A stretch of DNA of 64,000 bases, from assembly GCA_003255025.1 (NCBI GenBank), contig QANY01008720.1, positions 708,605 to 772,604 of the forward strand, written 5' to 3'. How positions within the stretch are numbered: the stretch's first letter is position 1; each line of letters begins with the position of its first letter. A program made the position numbers and the translations under genes. Below the pieces are notes generated by a model. That model was not told the origin of the DNA, searched no databases, and was given only the letters and a program-made list of their open reading frames with translations. Positions 1-10,946 of the stretch are shown here, piece after piece. The stretch is from Datisca glomerata. Taxonomy: Eukaryota > Streptophyta > Magnoliopsida > Cucurbitales > Datiscaceae.

Positions 1-3000
1 GATGTAGATCTTCTATCCATCTTAATAGTAAACATCAATAAAGCAAGATATATCAAATGTGTTCTTGGAGTCATAGAAAAGACCAAGACCAGGGCAAGAT
101 TTCAAATACCTCAAGATATGAAAAATAACATCCAAATAGGAAGTTCGGGGAGCATGCATAAACTGACTCACAAGACTTACAGCAAATGCTAGGCCAGGAC
201 GAGTGTTTGTCATATAAATAAATCTCCCGACCAACCTCTGATACATACTCGGATCTATCAATGGTTCATCAGATTCAGCAGAAAGTTTTATGTTTGGATC
301 CATAAGAGTGGATGCAGGTCTACATCATGTCATCCCAGTGTAACTGAGAAGATTAAGTACATATTTCCGCTGAGATAGAGAAATACCACTCCTGGAATGA
401 GCTATCTCAATCCCTAAAAAATATTTCAGATCACCCAAATCTTTGAAGTCAAACGTTGAACTGAGATCTTTCTTGACCCCAACAATGCCTAGAGTGTCAT
501 CACCTATTAAGATAATGTCATTCACATAAACTGATAGAATAACACATTGTCTAGTCGGATTCGGTTTGATAAAGCACGTGTAATCAGAATAGCATCTCTC
601 AAAACCCAATCAAAGGATAACTTCACTAAATCGAGTGAACCATGATCCTGGAGACTATTTCAACCCATACAACAATTTTCTCAAATAAAAAACTTCCCCA
701 AAATACTCTCCCTCAGCCTGAAACCCTGGTGAAGGATCCATATAAATCACCTCATTCAAATCGCCATTCAAAAAAGCATTCTTGACATCCATCTGATGCA
801 AGGGCCAAGAGTAAGAAGCAGCCAGAGATATAATGAGTCGAACAATAGTAAGTTTAGCAACCGAGGCAAATGTGTCAATAAAATCTTTGCCTAGAATCTG
901 AGTAAAGCCTTTGGCTACTAGACGAGTTTTGTATCGATTAACCGTACCATCTGCATTATATTTCAAGTTGAACACCCAACGACAACCAACCGTCTTCTCT
1001 CCCTCGGGGAGAGCAATCAAGTCTCAAGTATGATTATTCTGTAAGGCAATCATCTCATACTGCATAGCAGTCACCCATCGGGGTCTAATTTTGCCTCCCT
1101 CATAGATCTAGGAATCACTGTAGAATCAGCCTGACTAATAAACTCCTGAAAAGAACTAGACAAAACATTATATGAAATGTGGTTCTCAATAGGGTGATTG
1201 GTAAAGCAAGAGAAGTTAAGACAGTCTGGGGGACAACGATCCCTTAAAAGATATCGCCGAGGGGGAGGAGAGAAAGGGGCTCAGTACCTTCATTCAATGA
1301 GGAATCTTGTACAGGAATATGAAAACGACGACTATACATATGAGTAGGAGAACCTGCACAGAAGGTAAAGCAGAGGAAGTGACAACAGGAACATCCATAT
1401 AAGTAGGGTTAGTAATAGGAACATCCATCGAAGTAGGATCACTAATAGGAATAGGATGAGGACAATCCTCAACAGGTGAAATATAAGACCTATGAATGTC
1501 TGGCGTGTTAAAGAATGGGGTATCCTCCCAGAAGGTCACATCCAAGGAGTTGAGAAAACGCCGAGTGGAAGGATCAACCGATACCCCTTTCACTTAGAAG
1601 AATAACCCATAAAAGCGCACTGAATTGACTTGTCATCCAACTTTGTTCGAGAAGGGCATTTTGTCCTGAACAAAGCGGACGTAACCAAAAACTCTAGGAA
1701 GAATAGAAAAAAAGAGGCTTTCCAGGATGAAGAACACCTAAAGGAGTCTTTCCCCCAAGATCCTACTAGACACCCTATTAATCAAATAAGTAGTTGTCAA
1801 AACAACCATGTCCCAAAAATATTGAGGAACAGTCATACCATTTACAAGACATCGAGCAACACCCATAAGATGACGATTCTTTCACTCAGCTACCCCATTT
1901 CGTTCAGGGGTATACATGGAAGTAAGTTGTTGGAGAATACCAAGGTTGGATAAATAAGTGACAAGATCACTAGTAATGTACTTTCCTCTATTATTAGACT
2001 GAGTACCATGCACTACAATATTATACTGAGTTTTTATCATGACAAGAAACTGTTTAAGCACATGCGAGACCTCAAACTTTTTCTTAAGTAAATAAACTCA
2101 AGTACACCTAGAGAAGTCATCGATAAAAGTAACATAATAACGATGTCCAAACATAGAAATAACAGGAGACGGCCCCCACACCAGAATGAATCAAGTCAAA
2201 CATAGTAGGTAACCTATGCATGCAAGACATATAAGGTTTTCGACAATGTTTTGCAAATCTGACATTTAAAATGAAAATGTTTGCAGGCATAAACTAAAGT
2301 GGGAAATAACAAACAAAGGTACTGAAAATTGACATGTCCCAAACAGGCATGCCAAAGGCGTATGTCTTTAGCAGAAAAAGAAACAGGGAAATAAAAAATA
2401 ATAGAGGAAGTAACCTCTAATACTGAATCTGGTGGCTGAAGATGTGGTGGGTCCCTCAAGTAGTATAGTTCGCCTCGCTCATATCCCTTGGAAAAAATTA
2501 TCCCTAGACTTAGGTCCTGTAGAAAATAACTATCAGCTAATAAAATGACAGTACAATTAAGAGCTTTAGCAAGACGGCTAACATGTAAAGGTTTAATGAA
2601 AATTTAGGGATATGAAAAACTAAGGAAAGGGTAAGATCAGGTGAAAGTTGTATGCTCCCCATACCACTCATACTAATCGTAGAACCGTCTGCCAGATGCA
2701 CAGAGCTATGAACATGATCTAAGGGCATGGAGAATAGAGATAGCTCAGCAGTCATATGATTATTAGCACCGAAACCCAAAAACCACTTAGGTTTCTCAGA
2801 GAGGTCATGAAAAGCAGTGGGAGTGCCTGAGGCCAAAGAGGCAGGAGGGGCAACAAAGTTATGTCCATTCAGTAAGACGCTAGTAACTCTCACATCAGAC
2901 ACATGATAATCTAGATTTGACTTAGTAGCAACAGCAAAACCTGAAGTTTCAGACATCTCAAATTTAAGAAAGCAACAGAAAGTGCCAAAAATCTGATGGA

Positions 3001-3459
3001 GAGATGAAGAAAGATTGTTCACAACCTTTTATATCATGACAAAGTCACAAAAAACGTGACCAGACTGTGGTTTACAACCACAGCAACCCAAAAATCATGG
3101 GAAACCCTAGGTTTGATAAGCACACTAGCTAGCCAACCACTTCAAAAAATGAAGTTGGAAAGAAAAAAATCACCAGAAAAATTACTGGAGGTGGTCGACG
3201 GTGTTAGGCGGTGGCGGAGGTAGGCGGTAGTGGCAGTCAATGACAGCAGTAGTGGTGAGTGGTTGTTTAGGGTTAGGGTTAGGGTTATATTGGCTATGAT
3301 ATCAAATATAAAAAAGTATAAGAAATGTAATATTGAGTTATTGCAAATCTAGATACAATTGGATATTTATACCCAAAGAAGAAAAGCAATTAGAATAATT
3401 ATTAAACTATCCTTAAACTGAAACAAATAAATAAAGTAAAAACATCCTTATATTCAACA
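1..3459 (-). mobile_element. Ty1/copia element A, decayed, gag-deleted, cut by window edge
   Basis: Read on the minus strand, the order is that of a copia element: 5' LTR (3305-3459), degenerate primer-binding site (3292-3304), leader, short gag N-terminus fused to the protease region (2537-3022), GAG-pre-integrase zinc motif (2214-2459, LWHACLGH then CQIC), integrase remnants (about 1300-2150), reverse transcriptase (325-1020) and the start of RNase H (22-303), running off the left edge. Many frameshifts and stops break it. The protease motif reads GFGANNHM instead of DSGANDHM, so the catalytic Asp is lost, and the RT box reads YVND instead of YVDD. Nearly all of gag, including the CCHC knuckle, is missing. 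It is closely related to element B and more distantly to C. It lies outside MDN1, downstream of the carrier gene. Confidence 0.93.
3305..3459 (-). repeat. 5' LTR of copia element A
   Basis: This roughly 155-bp segment begins TGTTGAATATAAGG on the minus strand and closely matches the 3' LTR of element B (28468-28625), including the TATAAAT-like box. Next to it lies a mutated initiator-tRNA primer site (GATATCATAGCC for TGGTATCAGAGCC) at 3292-3304. Confidence 0.8.
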
Positions 3460-4588
3460 CTAATTTTAGCTTATCTGCTATTCGTAGTTATTGATTTGAA
3501 CAACTTAATCAAGTTTTAAGAGTTCAGATTAGACATTTGAAAGAAAAGAGGGAAAACATTTTTTACTTTTCATATGATCTTTTTTCGGATACCAAACCTA
3601 ATTAGACGGCTTAGATCGGACAATGTTTTTTGCAATTTACTTGCGACGGGAAAGAATCCCTTTTCACTCCTCTTTGGAGTCATCATGTAAGGGCTAAGCT
3701 TAGAGCATAGACAATATTTTTGTTTAAATAACTTGCAGTTGGTACAACCTTGAAGTGAAACTTATTGAAGGACAAGGGACAACCAGAAAGACTGAGAATT
3801 GGGACTTGTTGAACGTTATTATTAAGTTGAATCAAATTAATTTATTGGATTATTTGGAAAGAAACCGGTTTTAACTTTTAAATAGTAGAAAATTCCCCCT
3901 TGGTCTAACAATATCATCACCCGATGAAAGAGATTCACAGTCTAAGATTTGGGACAACCACAACGAAGTGGACTTCTCGTATGTTGTACCCTTCCTCTAG
4001 TCTAGGACTTCATCTTGATCATATACTGATCACTACAAACCTAAATGATCAATGCCAATAGAAGTTTTTTATCTTGCCAATCATATCCTTTCAAATTCTG
4101 ACATTTCTTTTTCATGTATTTCTTGGATGTAATTTTTAAGTAAATTAGTGCCTAAAAAATCCTTGTGCCAAAACGATAAAGAGTATATACATAAAACCAA
4201 GCATTTGATGTTTTATATCAAGGCCACATGAATCCTAGAGTTCAGTTAAGTAAGCCAACAACTTAATTAAGATAAATTATATATGACAACAATATCCAAA
4301 CACAATAACCTAAACCTTCTGCCACACACTAGAGAGTAGAGAGTGTGTTCAAATTCATGAAGATCACCTCATCCACCTTGTACATTGATAATTTTGAGTT
4401 CGGAAACATAGAAAAAAGCTGTTAAATTATTATTCATATGTGAAACCTACACTGACTTGCACGTATAAAATAACGGGAGGATTAACCCAAAAAAACTCTC
4501 AAAAAAGAAAAATTAAAAAAAAAAGTCAAGTTCAGAGATGTAAACTTTGATAAAAGAAATCTTTTAAAAACCTCCTCTCTTCGATTTA
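3460..4588. other. Intergenic, AT-rich, no gene recognised
   Basis: This is the 3' flank of the carrier gene up to the LTR of element A. It has no long reading frame and no repeat that I recognise. The carrier's polyadenylation region must lie near its right end. Confidence 0.5.
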
Positions 4589-5656
4589 TTACTCTCTCTC
4601 CCCCACTGCTGAACTGGTCAAATCATTCTTTGTGGAAAGCCGCTTGAGAAACTCATAGGTAGTGATCATGGTTGTTGCAGACATTGACATTGAAGCCCAC
4701 CGAGGCCCCAATCCCCTATAACAAGCCACCCATCCACCTTCCTTCACTAAATTCCTCACCGTCTGCCCAATTGTCGGTGGTCCCCTTCTTCCATTTTCCT
4801 CTCCATCTAAAACTTGCAACCTTGTCTTTATAGTATCAAGAGGCATTGTGATTAAGGCCGACACTCCTCCCGCCATTGCTGCACTTACTCCCTGAACTGC
4901 CATCACCATTTTCGAATCCGGCCTATAAGCATTTCCCCTGATCTCACCGCTCTCCTCATCTTTCCTTACAAAATAACACCCAATTCCACCCCATACCAGT
5001 CGCTGTGCCACAGAATATGAAGCCCACCAAACAGCATTTGATGGTGCATAAGTCAAAATCGATATCCCAAATCCCCTGTATAAACCCTTTAACCCATCTG
5101 TGTTTATGATTTTCCTAAAAGCATCTATGCCGTTAAGATATTTACGTGGAGAAGGTGGTGCATTAGAAACATTTGGACCACTGCCACCTTGAACCATTAA
5201 TCTTTGACTCACAACATCAACAGGAGTCCACACAAGCTGTGCCGCCATGGCGGCGCTCAGTCCAGCCACTGCATTGGCGATTGTGGCGGCAGTAGCCTCC
5301 GGATACCCCAAACTAACAGTGGTAGAGCCTATGTTACTCTTTGTTACCTCAAGTGCACCCATGTATAGTGCTCTGGCAGGAATTGTGCCCATTAGGGAAG
5401 TTCCAAATCCTCTATACAGAGCTCGAAGTCCCTCGTGACGGACAATCGAGAACGTGGTTTTGATACAAGAAAGTTGAGATAGAGCTACTTGTTGCCTGGT
5501 TTTCAATACCACCATAGGGTAAAGAGTTGCAGACACACCTGAAAAGAGTGCGGCGCCGAGAAAGAAGAACTTGGATTTGTCGAGCATTTGCCAGTCGATA
5601 TCGGCAGGTATATGAATCTCTTGCGGCGATTCTTCTTCCGCCGCAGTCAAATTCAT
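4589..5656 (-). CDS. Mitochondrial carrier protein, SLC25A44-like
   Basis: An intact, intronless 355-codon frame. It has the three-repeat layout of the mitochondrial carrier family (SLC25), which exchanges small metabolites across the inner membrane through six transmembrane helices. The three signature motifs are visible: PMVVLKTR near residue 46 (first acidic residue replaced by Val), PVDVVSQR near residue 145, and PLDTIKTR near residue 273. Each repeat also has a GLRALYRG/GLKGLYRG/WVACYRG motif. The N-terminal IDWQMLDKSKF block is typical of the SLC25A44 branch; the animal member carries branched-chain amino acids, but the substrate of the plant members is not established here. I chose the ATG at 5656 because it is the first ATG after an in-frame upstream TGA; the longer frame would need TTG. 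It is on the same strand as MDN1 and independent of it. Confidence 0.93.
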   Translation of the reverse strand: MNLTAAEEESPQEIHIPADIDWQMLDKSKFFFLGAALFSGVSATLYPMVVLKTRQQVALSQLSCIKTTFSIVRHEGLRALYRGFGTSLMGTIPARALYMGALEVTKSNIGSTTVSLGYPEATAATIANAVAGLSAAMAAQLVWTPVDVVSQRLMVQGGSGPNVSNAPPSPRKYLNGIDAFRKIINTDGLKGLYRGFGISILTYAPSNAVWWASYSVAQRLVWGGIGCYFVRKDEESGEIRGNAYRPDSKMVMAVQGVSAAMAGGVSALITMPLDTIKTRLQVLDGEENGRRGPPTIGQTVRNLVKEGGWVACYRGLGPRWASMSMSATTMITTYEFLKRLSTKNDLTSSAVGERE

Positions 5657-6480
5657 CTTCGCCACCTTCAACAGCTTTAAGAGATTTCAATAAGAAGATC
5701 TAAGACCTCGAAATCCTAATGTCTACTATAGATTAGAAAGTTTCCCGATTATAATCGAAGATTGTTAATCAAATTCTCCACACCATTTCTCTAATCTAAA
5801 AACCTAACTATAAAAAGAAAAAAGAATTCACTAAGATAGCTGTACACTTGCTACTGTAAATACTAAAACTGTGTCAGAAACCAAAAGTTCAAAAAGAAAA
5901 CGGATTCAAATCAACTACTAGGTTTTTTTTCCTCCCGTGAAACCAGGTTTTGGAACGAACATAAGCAGCACAGCTGCTTGAATCTACCATTTCGAACTAG
6001 TACGCCAACAACATTCATCAACCAGCTCTACTGGGCAACTGATCATAACTGACCAGAGAAATCCACGCCCCGATCCGCCGGATCAGTGAAGAGAGTCTGA
6101 GAGAGGAGCTAAACAAGTAGAGAACGGAGCAGCGAGTCGTCAGCGGTCAGAAAATCAGTGCGAGAGAGAGTCTGTAACTTAAGGTGAAAAAGTACAAGAG
6201 AGGAGGAAGAAGAAGAGGGAGAGGGTTGGTGACCGGAAGAGTGGGTTTTCTTTAGAATGAAAATGGATAAAACAGGAAAGAAAGAGACAATGAGAATCAA
6301 AGGAGGAAGAAGACGAAGACGGACACGTGTAGGTGATGGAGTTGGGTGGGGGAGGATTTTGGAGTACTTCTAACTGTAAAAAGGAAGAGTTGTCGGAGGT
6401 GGTGAGTGACGTGGAAATCCTATCCATAAACATAAACCGAGTTAGGATTCGTATACTCTGTGGCCTTTTTCACGTGTAAG
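5657..6480 (-). promoter_or_regulatory. Carrier gene leader and promoter region with two G-boxes
   Basis: Upstream of the carrier start, 6064-6440 is strongly CT-rich on the minus strand, as many plant 5' leaders are. Two CACGTG palindromes (G-box, bZIP/bHLH targets) lie at 6324-6329 and 6471-6476, both in an ACGTGT context like an ABA-response element. The transcription start and any leader intron cannot be fixed from sequence alone. Confidence 0.4.
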
Positions 6481-8421
6481 CGATCCACTTCCTCTCTCCT
6501 ATTCGCTTACATCTATTTCCGTGACCTCATTTGATCCCATATCTAGGAATCAATAAAAAAACAAATCCTTATGATATAATAATACATCCGGTTAGATTAT
6601 TGATAGAGTGAATATATCATTTTCTTACAATTTCTCCTCTCATTCAAAATCATTATGATGTAACCTATATCACCCTGTTCTGGTCATGAATTAGATGAAA
6701 TAAATCAAATTCAAAACGCTAACTATATATTTAGAGCACATACAAGTCGGACATCAAAGCCTTTTAACTCAGGGTTGACTATAATGGAAGCAGCTAATTT
6801 ACGATGGGTGAGTTCACGGACATTAGGGGGTCTTGGTATAAGTATGTTGGATCCCACAGCGCAGAATTCGATCGACAACGCCGATCTCAACAGAGAACCA
6901 AATGAAAAGACAGCTCCTCGTGTTTTGAGGATCGAATCCATTCTCACATGAGGATTGAACCAATTCCCAAATGAGGATAACAGATAATTTCGATGTTGAC
7001 CAGCTTAAAAGTAATTTTTTTTTCATTTTATCATAAAAGTAAAATTTTTTCACTGATCTGAGCATATTAAAAATAAATCAGACAGTACATGCTTAGAATA
7101 TTAAAAACTCAATACTCCTAGTAATTTAGCATCACGTACTTAAAAATATAACAATAGTGTACTTACTTTGATTAAAAATAATAAGTCAACTATTAAAACT
7201 TGAAAATTATACAAATATAGAATACAACTACATGGATGAAGAATTGGAATTTTCTGCTAACATCATTTCATTTAAATGGAAGGAAAACGATCCCCTTTTT
7301 TTTGCTGATCTTGACCATTGATTAGGTTTTGAATAGACTAATCAACTATTATCTAAAGAAAGTTTTTAACATTTAATTATGAAAAACTATTTGAATGACC
7401 AAGATCACATAGGAATTGTGAAAAACTATTTGAATGACCAAGATCACATAAGAATTGTGGAAAACTATTTGAATGACCAAGATCACATAAGAATTGTGAG
7501 TAAGCTTTCATCAATTCTTTTCAAACCAGCTGTCATCCTACAAAATAATTGTATTTTGGGTAGGAGAAATTACACTAACGAATTATGTTATAACTCCACG
7601 GACGAAGTGAATTTAAAGGCCTTACAGAACATTATACAACATAACTGAATGTCAAGTTGTTCTACCTTTGAAAAAAATAAAATAACGAATGAATTTTTTT
7701 ATTGTTCATTACAATTAGGATAATACTTGCGTCCTCACCACTCAATTGTGTGTACTTTTGAGACTGCTCCATCATAGGAGCCAACAAGAGGGCTTGCATG
7801 GTCTTCTGAGATGTATCACTTAATAAAAGATAAATCTGCATTTTGTTTAATAATAAGCAGCTTGATTTTCCCATATTCTTCCATAGTGATCTTAACACTG
7901 CATAAATAATTCTTTATTACCACACAACTGTGGAATTCTTCCTTCTGCTTTCTTGTCATATTTCATTAAGACTACGCGTGGTTTAAGATTACACGTCTAA
8001 AGAAGCTAAAATTGTGTTGATAAAATATGTTATTTCTAAATGTACTACCCCTAGTATCTTTATAGGTTACATCCTAGTGAGAGAAAACTAAGCAGCCTAG
8101 GATTTTATATGACCAACAAGAGGAGAGAGAATTAAATAAACGGTAAAAGACGCCGTTATCTGAACATATTTTTTCATTGATAATAAACGTGATCGAGTCC
8201 AAGCAGCATAAAGGATGAAAGAACTCATACAAGGCAATGTGAAAAACAAGCTCATATATATATATATATATTGGTAAGTAAGCTTATATATATTATATAT
8301 ACTTCCATCAAAATTTCATTACCGCTGGTGCATTTGTGAATTCACATTACCACCGGTGCATGCTATGCTAGGCTACGACGGACTTCTACAGATGGACCAG
8401 CGAGTACTGTGATTCAGTCTT
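6481..8421. other. Intergenic between MDN1 3' end and carrier promoter
   Basis: AT-rich, with no conserved reading frame. It holds a 39-bp tandem repeat (7380-7496), an AT microsatellite (about 8253-8272) and, next to the MDN1 stop, the presumed MDN1 3' UTR. The UTR carries two near-identical 16-bp direct copies of an ATTACCRCYGGTGCAT motif (about 8320-8370). Confidence 0.5.
7380..7496. repeat. 39-bp tandem repeat, three copies
   Basis: Three adjacent copies of a 39-bp unit (TGAAAAACTATTTGAATGAC plus 19 more bases) differ at only two positions. The length is a multiple of three, so an 89-codon frame runs through it, but nothing else supports a gene. Confidence 0.9.
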
Positions 8422-10946
8422 TTAGTCCCCCGAGGACTGCATTAGCTCAAACCACTGCAACCATTCAGCAAATAACACAGAGATTCAGTTTAGAGATAGT
8501 TCAGATATTTAGATCCATAAAAGAAAAGTAAATGAAAGAATTCATCAGTTCCTCACAACCAAGTTTACCTGTCTCAGTAAATCTGCAAGGGTCCTAGGAA
8601 GAGCTTCAATGTTTTTAAGAATAATATAGTAGGGGAATGGAAAGGAATCCATGTACTTGGAAAATTTAATGTTTCCACCATCAAAAGATGCTTCCTGAAG
8701 ATATAAGACACTATTATTGTAAAAGAACTGAGTTTCAAAGAGCAAAAAATAAGGAACAGAAAGATATAGTTCGAAAAATGGAAGGGGAGAGAGAATTACC
8801 TTGAGTTCCATAATAGACTCCTGTGGACTATCTAGAAGCAGAAATGCAACCATGCGTTTCCTACTCATGACATCTCTCACATAGTGTCTTAGTTTCTCCT
8901 GCACAAGTTGAATTCACAATGTAAATAAAAGCTTAATTTTATAAACAGGCTAGTTTGATCAATCAGCAGAGGCGCTATGTATGTTAGTTAAGCTGTTATT
9001 TCAATTCAAGGAGTGAGCCCAATGATAGTCCTTGAGGCGTTCCCCAATTCGAGGAGTGAGTCCAACCATATAGCCTCTGCTTTCCCAAAGGCTTACGCCT
9101 CCAGAAATCAAGGCTGTAAAGGCGTAAGCCTCAATAACATGTTTATAAGCCAGGTGAAATGATCCTGACAAAAAAAATGGGTTTTTAAAGAAAAATAATC
9201 TAGTTTCAGTTCTAAGCTGATAGCAAAACAAGTAAAACCCAATATGAAATAGAATCGGGTTCTAGCCTCCATTAAAGAGAACGGCAGAATAGATAAAGAA
9301 AAAGAGGAAGAGGTCTTGTTTTCTCAGGTAAGGTTTGATATCTTCTCCTCAAATTCCTCTCATTGTTTGCTTCGACAGAGCTATTTAAGGCTTTCAGTTT
9401 GCTTATTAGTTCTTCTTCCTTTGACTAGGTTTTCTAATTTCCTTTCTTCTTCTGCAAAGTTTTATTACTCTTGTCCTTGTGCAAGAGAAAATTTCTGGTG
9501 CACCAGGACTACCGAATCTCTGGGTACTCCTCTACATGTTGGAATGTTGTCCCACATCGCCTAAATTTGCCCATTCTGTGCTAGTTATAAGGCTCTAATA
9601 CCCCTCTCCTTAACACCTAGGTTTTAAGAAGTGATCGGGCTGGGCTTTTCAACTTAGTATCAGAACTTGGTTGAGCCTTTGTTTGTGCCGCTTTAGTTCG
9701 GTTCTTTGTCCGCTTAGTTCGGATTGTTTGGTATGCTGCTTAGTACGGCTACCGTGTTGTGGTCCAGGAGGGTGTGTTGGAATGTTGTCCCACATCGCCT
9801 AGACTTGCCCATTCCGTGCTAGTTATAAGACTCCAGTACCCCTCTCCTTAACACCTAGGTTTTAAGGAGTGATTGACCGACAAAGTACTTTTTTAAATAT
9901 TTCCTTTATGTTTTAGTGGATTGCATGTGTACTTATAATCACTTCAACTTTAAATCAGCCACGTGTGTTACGGTTCTCTTTTCACATACCACTAAATAAT
10001 ATTAGTTCATGTCAACTTTAACTTGTTTTCCTTTGACAGTTTTCCTTTTACCTTCTAAAAGATACTAATTTATATAGTTACGCTCAAGGAAAGAAAATGG
10101 GAAAATGATCAAGTAACGAAGGTTTATTTCAACACTCATTTCCTCTTAATATTTCACTGGAACAAAACGTGGAAACACAATTACCTACAAACTTTTTCCT
10201 TTCTCTCATTGTTTCCAAGATCCAAACATGGCTCAAAAGAATATCACAGAAGAAATTTTGAAAAGGCTGACCTTCTCATGGAATCGACCATCAGCAATGA
10301 TTAGTACAAGCTGCTGCAGTGGATTCCATCCAGATGGAAGGCGTGCTTTAACAACCGCTTCATCCAGCATGCTGCTCAGATATTTCAACAGATCAACTAC
10401 AGGTTCATCCGTGATGCTGTTCTCTTGCTCAAATGTCAAATTCGAAATCATCTGTTCCAAACACAAAAATATCAGTTGGTAATATCATCAATTGTTATAC
10501 GTCTCAGCTTCCTCATGTAAAAAAAATTCAGACAAATTGAAAAATGGGAATAGAAAGAACTCCATTAGAAACTAGAATGCAAAGAATCAAGGAGAAGGCA
10601 AACAAAATGAGGTAAGAGAGAATATGCATCGGATTCTTAGTTTTAGATTGTCAGAAAGTGATACCTTGATGCCAGCCTCTCCAGTAAATGGCTGATCAAA
10701 ATCATGCAGTAATCGTATATTTCCCTTCTTTCCAAAGCTTGCAACAGCCAATCTTCCCATATCTAATTGTGACATGGCACGGCATACAGTCACCAGAGCT
10801 TCAATAGCAACACCACCGCAGCAACTTTCTGACATGCTTCGCGAATCATCAACAGCAATGACTACTTGATAATCACGCTTGTTAGGTCGTGTCCTTCTAA
10901 GCCAAATTTTATCTTTCCGGTAGTGACTTGCTATATACGGAATCAC
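8422..10946 (-). CDS. MDN1: MDN1 exons 64-68: MIDAS domain and stop
   Basis: Exons: 10665-10946, 10272-10451, 8800-8898, 8569-8694, 8422-8454. Exon 64 holds [19 protein letters not shown] and the metal-ion-dependent adhesion site [14 protein letters not shown] (DxSxS), with [17 protein letters not shown]. Exon 65 holds [17 protein letters not shown]. Exon 67 ends [12 protein letters not shown]. The last exon is only 33 nt, too short for ORF finders: TGGTTTGAGCTAATGCAGTC..., encoding [10 protein letters not shown] and TAA (8422-8424). It is found from its TTGCAG acceptor and the conserved WFELMQ ending. Confidence 0.95.

Noticed and set aside
3268..3287. Telomere-like TTAGGG repeats
   Set aside because: Only three units (not the plant TTTAGGG form), and they lie in the copia leader next to the primer site; element B has the related CCTAACCCTAA at the same position.
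5247..5438. Plus-strand frame over the carrier gene
   Set aside because: Antisense to a clearly coding, conserved carrier sequence.
6109..6433. Minus-strand Ser/Pro/Phe-rich frames upstream of the carrier
   Set aside because: CT-rich leader gives serine and phenylalanine runs; overlapping frames look alike and none has a recognisable domain.
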